From Pseudonocardiaceae bacterium (GTDB lineage: Bacteria > Actinomycetota > Actinomycetes > Mycobacteriales > Pseudonocardiaceae), in contig JAICSB010000029.1 of assembly GCA_025937115.1 (NCBI GenBank), positions 1 to 15,797 on the forward strand: a DNA stretch of 15,797 nucleotides, written 5' to 3'. Position 1 is the first letter of the stretch. Each line of letters begins with the position of its first letter. Shown here piece by piece: positions 13,955-15,797 of this stretch. The notes under the pieces were generated by a model, which did no database searches, was not told the DNA's origin, and saw only the letters and a program-made list of their open reading frames with translations. Position numbers and translations under genes: made by a program.

Positions 13955-13976
13955 CTGTCCACAGGGGTTGTCCACA
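13955..13976 (+). promoter_or_regulatory. Pair of DnaA boxes
   Basis: CTGTCCACA (13955-13963) and TTGTCCACA (13968-13976) lie in the same orientation, four G bases apart. The second is a perfect box and the first differs at one position. They stand between copy B of the palindrome and the 3' end of crgA. Spacing of 13 bases is close to one helical turn plus three, compatible with cooperative binding. DnaA binding is inferred. Confidence 0.6.
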
Positions 13977-14010
13977 GTGGGGATGAATTTCACGGGTGTT
14001 GTTTGGGGCG

Positions 14011-14277
14011 TCAGCGCCAGCGCATCGTCATCAGCAGGCCGGTAACCATCAACGTGAAGCCGATCAGGAAGTTCCAGTTGCCAAGGCTGTTGAGCAGCGG
14101 GATCTTGTCGATGGCCAGATAGTTGACCACCAGCCACAGCAGGCCAAGCACCATCAATCCCAGCATCACGGCAACGTAGAACGGATGTGAAGGACCCGCG
14201 ACGCGGACCTTCGTCGCGCCGAGCGCTTCGGCCGGCGGGGTGTAGACCGACTTCTTGCGGACCTTGGATTTCGGCAT
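14011..14277 (-). CDS. crgA: Cell division protein CrgA
   Basis: The 88-residue protein starts MPKSKVRKKSVYTPPAEA, the classic CrgA N-terminus. Two membrane helices follow (about residues 34-54 and 68-85), ending in LLMTMRWR, the family's usual terminus. CrgA interacts with FtsZ, FtsQ, FtsI and CwsA at the septum, and in Streptomyces it restrains septation. ATG at 14277 is chosen over longer forms because it gives the family start. GAGGA lies about six bases upstream. A CrgA-binding CwsA candidate is encoded 1.7 kb away. It is transcribed divergently from the sortase gene. Confidence 0.96.
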   Translation of the reverse strand: MPKSKVRKKSVYTPPAEALGATKVRVAGPSHPFYVAVMLGLMVLGLLWLVVNYLAIDKIPLLNSLGNWNFLIGFTLMVTGLLMTMRWR

Positions 14278-14456
14278 GGTCATTCCTCGTTCGACGTGGG
14301 CTCGTTCGACCTGCGGGCGTGTGAAGCGGCCGCACCATCCGTAGCGGGGCGCTCGACGCACACGTTACGGCACCCACTACCGTCTCCGTGCTGGCGTCGG
14401 TGCTGGCGTCGGTGCTGCCGGGTGAGGACGATGCCGCTGTCCTGCGAGGAGGTTTC
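14278..14456. promoter_or_regulatory. Divergent crgA-sortase promoter region
   Basis: For the sortase a promoter TCGACG (14353-14358), 19 bases, TACCGT (14378-14383) is possible. On the opposite strand TAACGT (RC of 14362-14367) could be the -10 of crgA, so the two would overlap. Two direct repeats of CTCGTTCGAC (14286-14295, 14301-14310) lie just before crgA. The 12-mer GTGCTGGCGTCG is in tandem at 14388-14399 and 14400-14411 in the sortase leader. The assignments are tentative. Confidence 0.35.
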
Positions 14457-15269
14457 GTGAGCCATGTGCAGTCCCCGGTACGGGGTTCACCGCCATCACG
14501 CGGGCGCAGAGACCCCGTGCGGACGACCGTCCGCGGGCTGGGTGAGTTGCTTTTGACGGCAGGCCTGGTGGTGCTGCTGTTCGTCTTCTACGAGGCCTAC
14601 GTCACCGACTGGAGCTCGGCTCAGAAGCAGCGCCAGGCCACCGCCCAGCTGGATGACACCTGGCGCAACGGCCGAGGCTTGGTGGAACGGCCGGTCCACG
14701 GCGCCGGTATCGCCAAGATGTACATCCCCGCGTTCGGACCCGATTTCGTGTTCACCGTGCTGCAAGGCACCGACCAGGATGTCCTGGCGGTCGGACCGGG
14801 CCACTATGAGGGCACTGCCGGGCCCGGCCAGCTGGGGAATTTCGGAGTGGCCGGGCACCGGGTCGGCAAGGGCTCTCCCTTCAACTCCCTGGACCTGCTG
14901 GCGTCCTGCGACGCCATCGTGGTGGAGACCGCGGACCACTGGTACGTCTACCGGGTGCTGCCACTGCAGGGCGAGTCCGACGGCTGGGCTGCCGGGAAGG
15001 GGACGCAGCCGCAGTGCCGAGGGGTGGCACAGCTGCCTGGTCACTACGCGAACGTGGTAGGTAAAACGATCGTGCTTCCCAACCAGGTCGACGTGATCGC
15101 TCCGGTTCCTGGCCAGCCAGGTCGTGCGCCGGTTAACCGGCTGATCACGCTGACCACCTGCAACCCGCAGTTCTCCGCTCGGGAGCGGCTCATCGTGCAC
15201 GGAGTGTTGGTCGCTTCGTATCGCAAGGCCGACGGTCAACGCCCGGTCGAGCTGACCGCCGGCGCCTGA
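14457..15269 (+). CDS. Class E sortase
   Basis: The 270-residue transpeptidase has a cytoplasmic N-terminus, one membrane helix (about residues 28-46) and a sortase domain (about 85-256). The catalytic triad is H134 in FGVAGHRVG, C235 in LITLTTCNP, and R244 in SARERLIVHG. LTTCNP and the domain size are typical of class E, which in Streptomyces joins LAXTG-bearing proteins to peptidoglycan. A substrate with LAQTG is encoded at 9682-11142. The GTG at 14457 is chosen because GAGGAGG precedes it and the upstream codons fall in repeats. The following gene starts eight bases after its stop, so they are probably co-transcribed. Confidence 0.93.
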   Translation: MSHVQSPVRGSPPSRGRRDPVRTTVRGLGELLLTAGLVVLLFVFYEAYVTDWSSAQKQRQATAQLDDTWRNGRGLVERPVHGAGIAKMYIPAFGPDFVFTVLQGTDQDVLAVGPGHYEGTAGPGQLGNFGVAGHRVGKGSPFNSLDLLASCDAIVVETADHWYVYRVLPLQGESDGWAAGKGTQPQCRGVAQLPGHYANVVGKTIVLPNQVDVIAPVPGQPGRAPVNRLITLTTCNPQFSARERLIVHGVLVASYRKADGQRPVELTAGA

Positions 15270-15277
15270 GGAGGCTC

Positions 15278-15433
15278 ATGTACAGCTGGATTTGGCGGCA
15301 CCTGCCTGGCTCGCGCGCGGTGAAGTTGTTGGAAGCCTTGTTGCTCGTCGCAGCGGTGGTGGCGCTGTTGATGCTGGTGGCATTCCCGTGGGTGGAGCCT
15401 CGACTGCCGTTCAACGACGTCACCGCTGGATAA
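15278..15433 (+). CDS. 51-residue membrane protein between sortase and pabA
   Basis: ATG at 15278 follows GAGGAGG eight bases after the sortase stop. The product starts MYSWIWRHLPGSRAVKLLEA and has one membrane helix (about residues 17-36). It ends VAFPWVEPRLPFNDVTAG, placing the aromatic/proline-rich tail outside the membrane. The close spacing and strong ribosome site show it is translated. I recall small membrane proteins with an FPW.EP.LPF.DVT-like tail in the same place in other actinomycetes. No function is known. It may assist the sortase or simply be a conserved operon companion. Confidence 0.8.
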   Translation: MYSWIWRHLPGSRAVKLLEALLLVAAVVALLMLVAFPWVEPRLPFNDVTAG

Positions 15434-15447
15434 AGCTCGTGAGTGCC

Positions 15448-15464
15448 AGGCAGCTACGCTGCCT
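15448..15464 (+). promoter_or_regulatory. Hairpin and -10-like box upstream of pabA
   Basis: AGGCAG-CTACG-CTGCCT forms a six-pair stem ending three bases before the ATG at 15468. Overlapping it, TACGCT (15455-15460) fits a -10 box seven bases ahead of the ATG, the spacing of a leaderless transcript. No Shine-Dalgarno site precedes this ATG. Hairpin and promoter cannot both be functional in the same RNA, since a leaderless mRNA would begin downstream of the stem. Confidence 0.35.
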
Positions 15465-15467
15465 AGC

Positions 15468-15797
15468 ATGCAGGTCCTTGTGATCGACAACTACGACAGC
15501 TTCGTTTACAACCTTGTGCAGTACCTGGCGCAGCTGGGATGCCAGTGCGTGGTGCGGCGCAACGACGCGATCGAGCCCGGAGACGTCGCCGCCGCGGACG
15601 CCGTGCTGATCAGCCCCGGCCCAGGTACGCCGGACCGAGCCGGCGCGAGCATGGACATCATCCGGGACTGTGCCGCGCAGCGCCGCCCGTTACTCGGCGT
15701 CTGCATCGGGCACCAGGCAATCGGCGCCGTCTGGGGCGCCACTGTGGCCCGAGCCCCAGAACTGCTGCACGGCAAGACGTCCCTGGTGTACCACGAC
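15468..15797 (+). CDS. pabA: Aminodeoxychorismate/anthranilate synthase component II (partial)
   Basis: The first 110 codons are present and the gene runs off the right edge. The glutamine amidotransferase begins MQVLVIDNYDSFVYNLVQYL. It shows the oxyanion motif ISPGPGTPDRAG and nucleophile loop LLGVCIGHQAIG with the catalytic cysteine (about C79). The catalytic His-Glu pair would lie beyond the window. The subunit supplies ammonia from glutamine to PabB or TrpE for p-aminobenzoate (folate) or anthranilate (tryptophan). In this near-origin block of Actinobacteria it is annotated as pabA or trpG; sequence alone does not separate them. It starts 34 bases after the small membrane protein. Confidence 0.95.
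   Translation, partial: MQVLVIDNYDSFVYNLVQYLAQLGCQCVVRRNDAIEPGDVAAADAVLISPGPGTPDRAGASMDIIRDCAAQRRPLLGVCIGHQAIGAVWGATVARAPELLHGKTSLVYHD

Noticed and set aside
1..15797. CRISPR arrays, tRNA/rRNA genes, insertion sequences and defence or toxin-antitoxin genes
   Set aside because: I looked for regular spaced repeats, transposase motifs and tRNA-like cloverleaf ends and saw none. The repeats present are palindromic or short tandem units.

Overview
The window is high-GC DNA with GTG starts, Shine-Dalgarno sites such as GGAGG, a class E sortase with an LAXTG substrate, and the gene order ppiA, rhomboid, crgA(-), srtE, small membrane protein, pabA. That block is a conserved neighbourhood near the chromosome origin of Actinobacteria. 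Overall the sequence looks like an actinomycete of the Pseudonocardiales type. This placement is inference from gene content; no database search was possible. Three good DnaA-box matches (11-19, 13955-13963, 13968-13976) fit an origin-proximal position.

Layout. 1-132 holds no gene but has a DnaA box, a C11/G7 tract and half of a dispersed palindrome. 133-1098 (-) carries a CsbD-like stress protein behind a sigma-B/F-type promoter, and a HAD phosphatase. 1157-1954 (+) is a formate/nitrite-transporter-family protein with a leaderless-looking start. It meets a minus-strand MEDS + HATPase regulator tail to tail. 3120-3749 (+) is a DedA membrane protein followed by a 65-bp palindrome. 3936-5075 (+) is a cytochrome P450 with several altered signature residues, overlapping tail to tail with a GNAT acetyltransferase (-). 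5659-5820 (+) encodes a very acidic 53-residue protein.

5894-8990 (+) looks like a copper operon: a DUF5134-type membrane protein, a YcnI copper-binding protein and a CopC-CopD fusion. A membrane-anchored protein (8995-9576, -) and a 486-residue cell-wall protein (9682-11142, -) follow. The wall protein has a His/Asp-rich tract, eight cysteines and a C-terminal LAQTG sorting signal. It sits behind a leader of up to about 400 nt with clear hairpins. Its likely anchoring enzyme, a class E sortase, is encoded 3.3 kb away at 14457-15269.

11561-15797 is the conserved core: a DUF2020-type lipoprotein, a small membrane protein in the position of cwsA, cyclophilin ppiA, a zinc-finger rhomboid protease, crgA, the sortase, a 51-residue membrane protein and the 5' part of pabA/trpG. 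It combines cell-envelope and division functions with folate/tryptophan synthesis.

The most unusual signals are four. One is a dispersed GTCGTGAACTCGAC palindrome, found twice complete and once as a half copy, always just downstream of a stop codon. Another is the DnaA-box pair beside one of those copies. The third is the LAXTG wall protein with its structured leader. The fourth is the P450 lacking the usual oxygen-activation residues. No CRISPR array, tRNA, rRNA, insertion sequence or defence system was seen.
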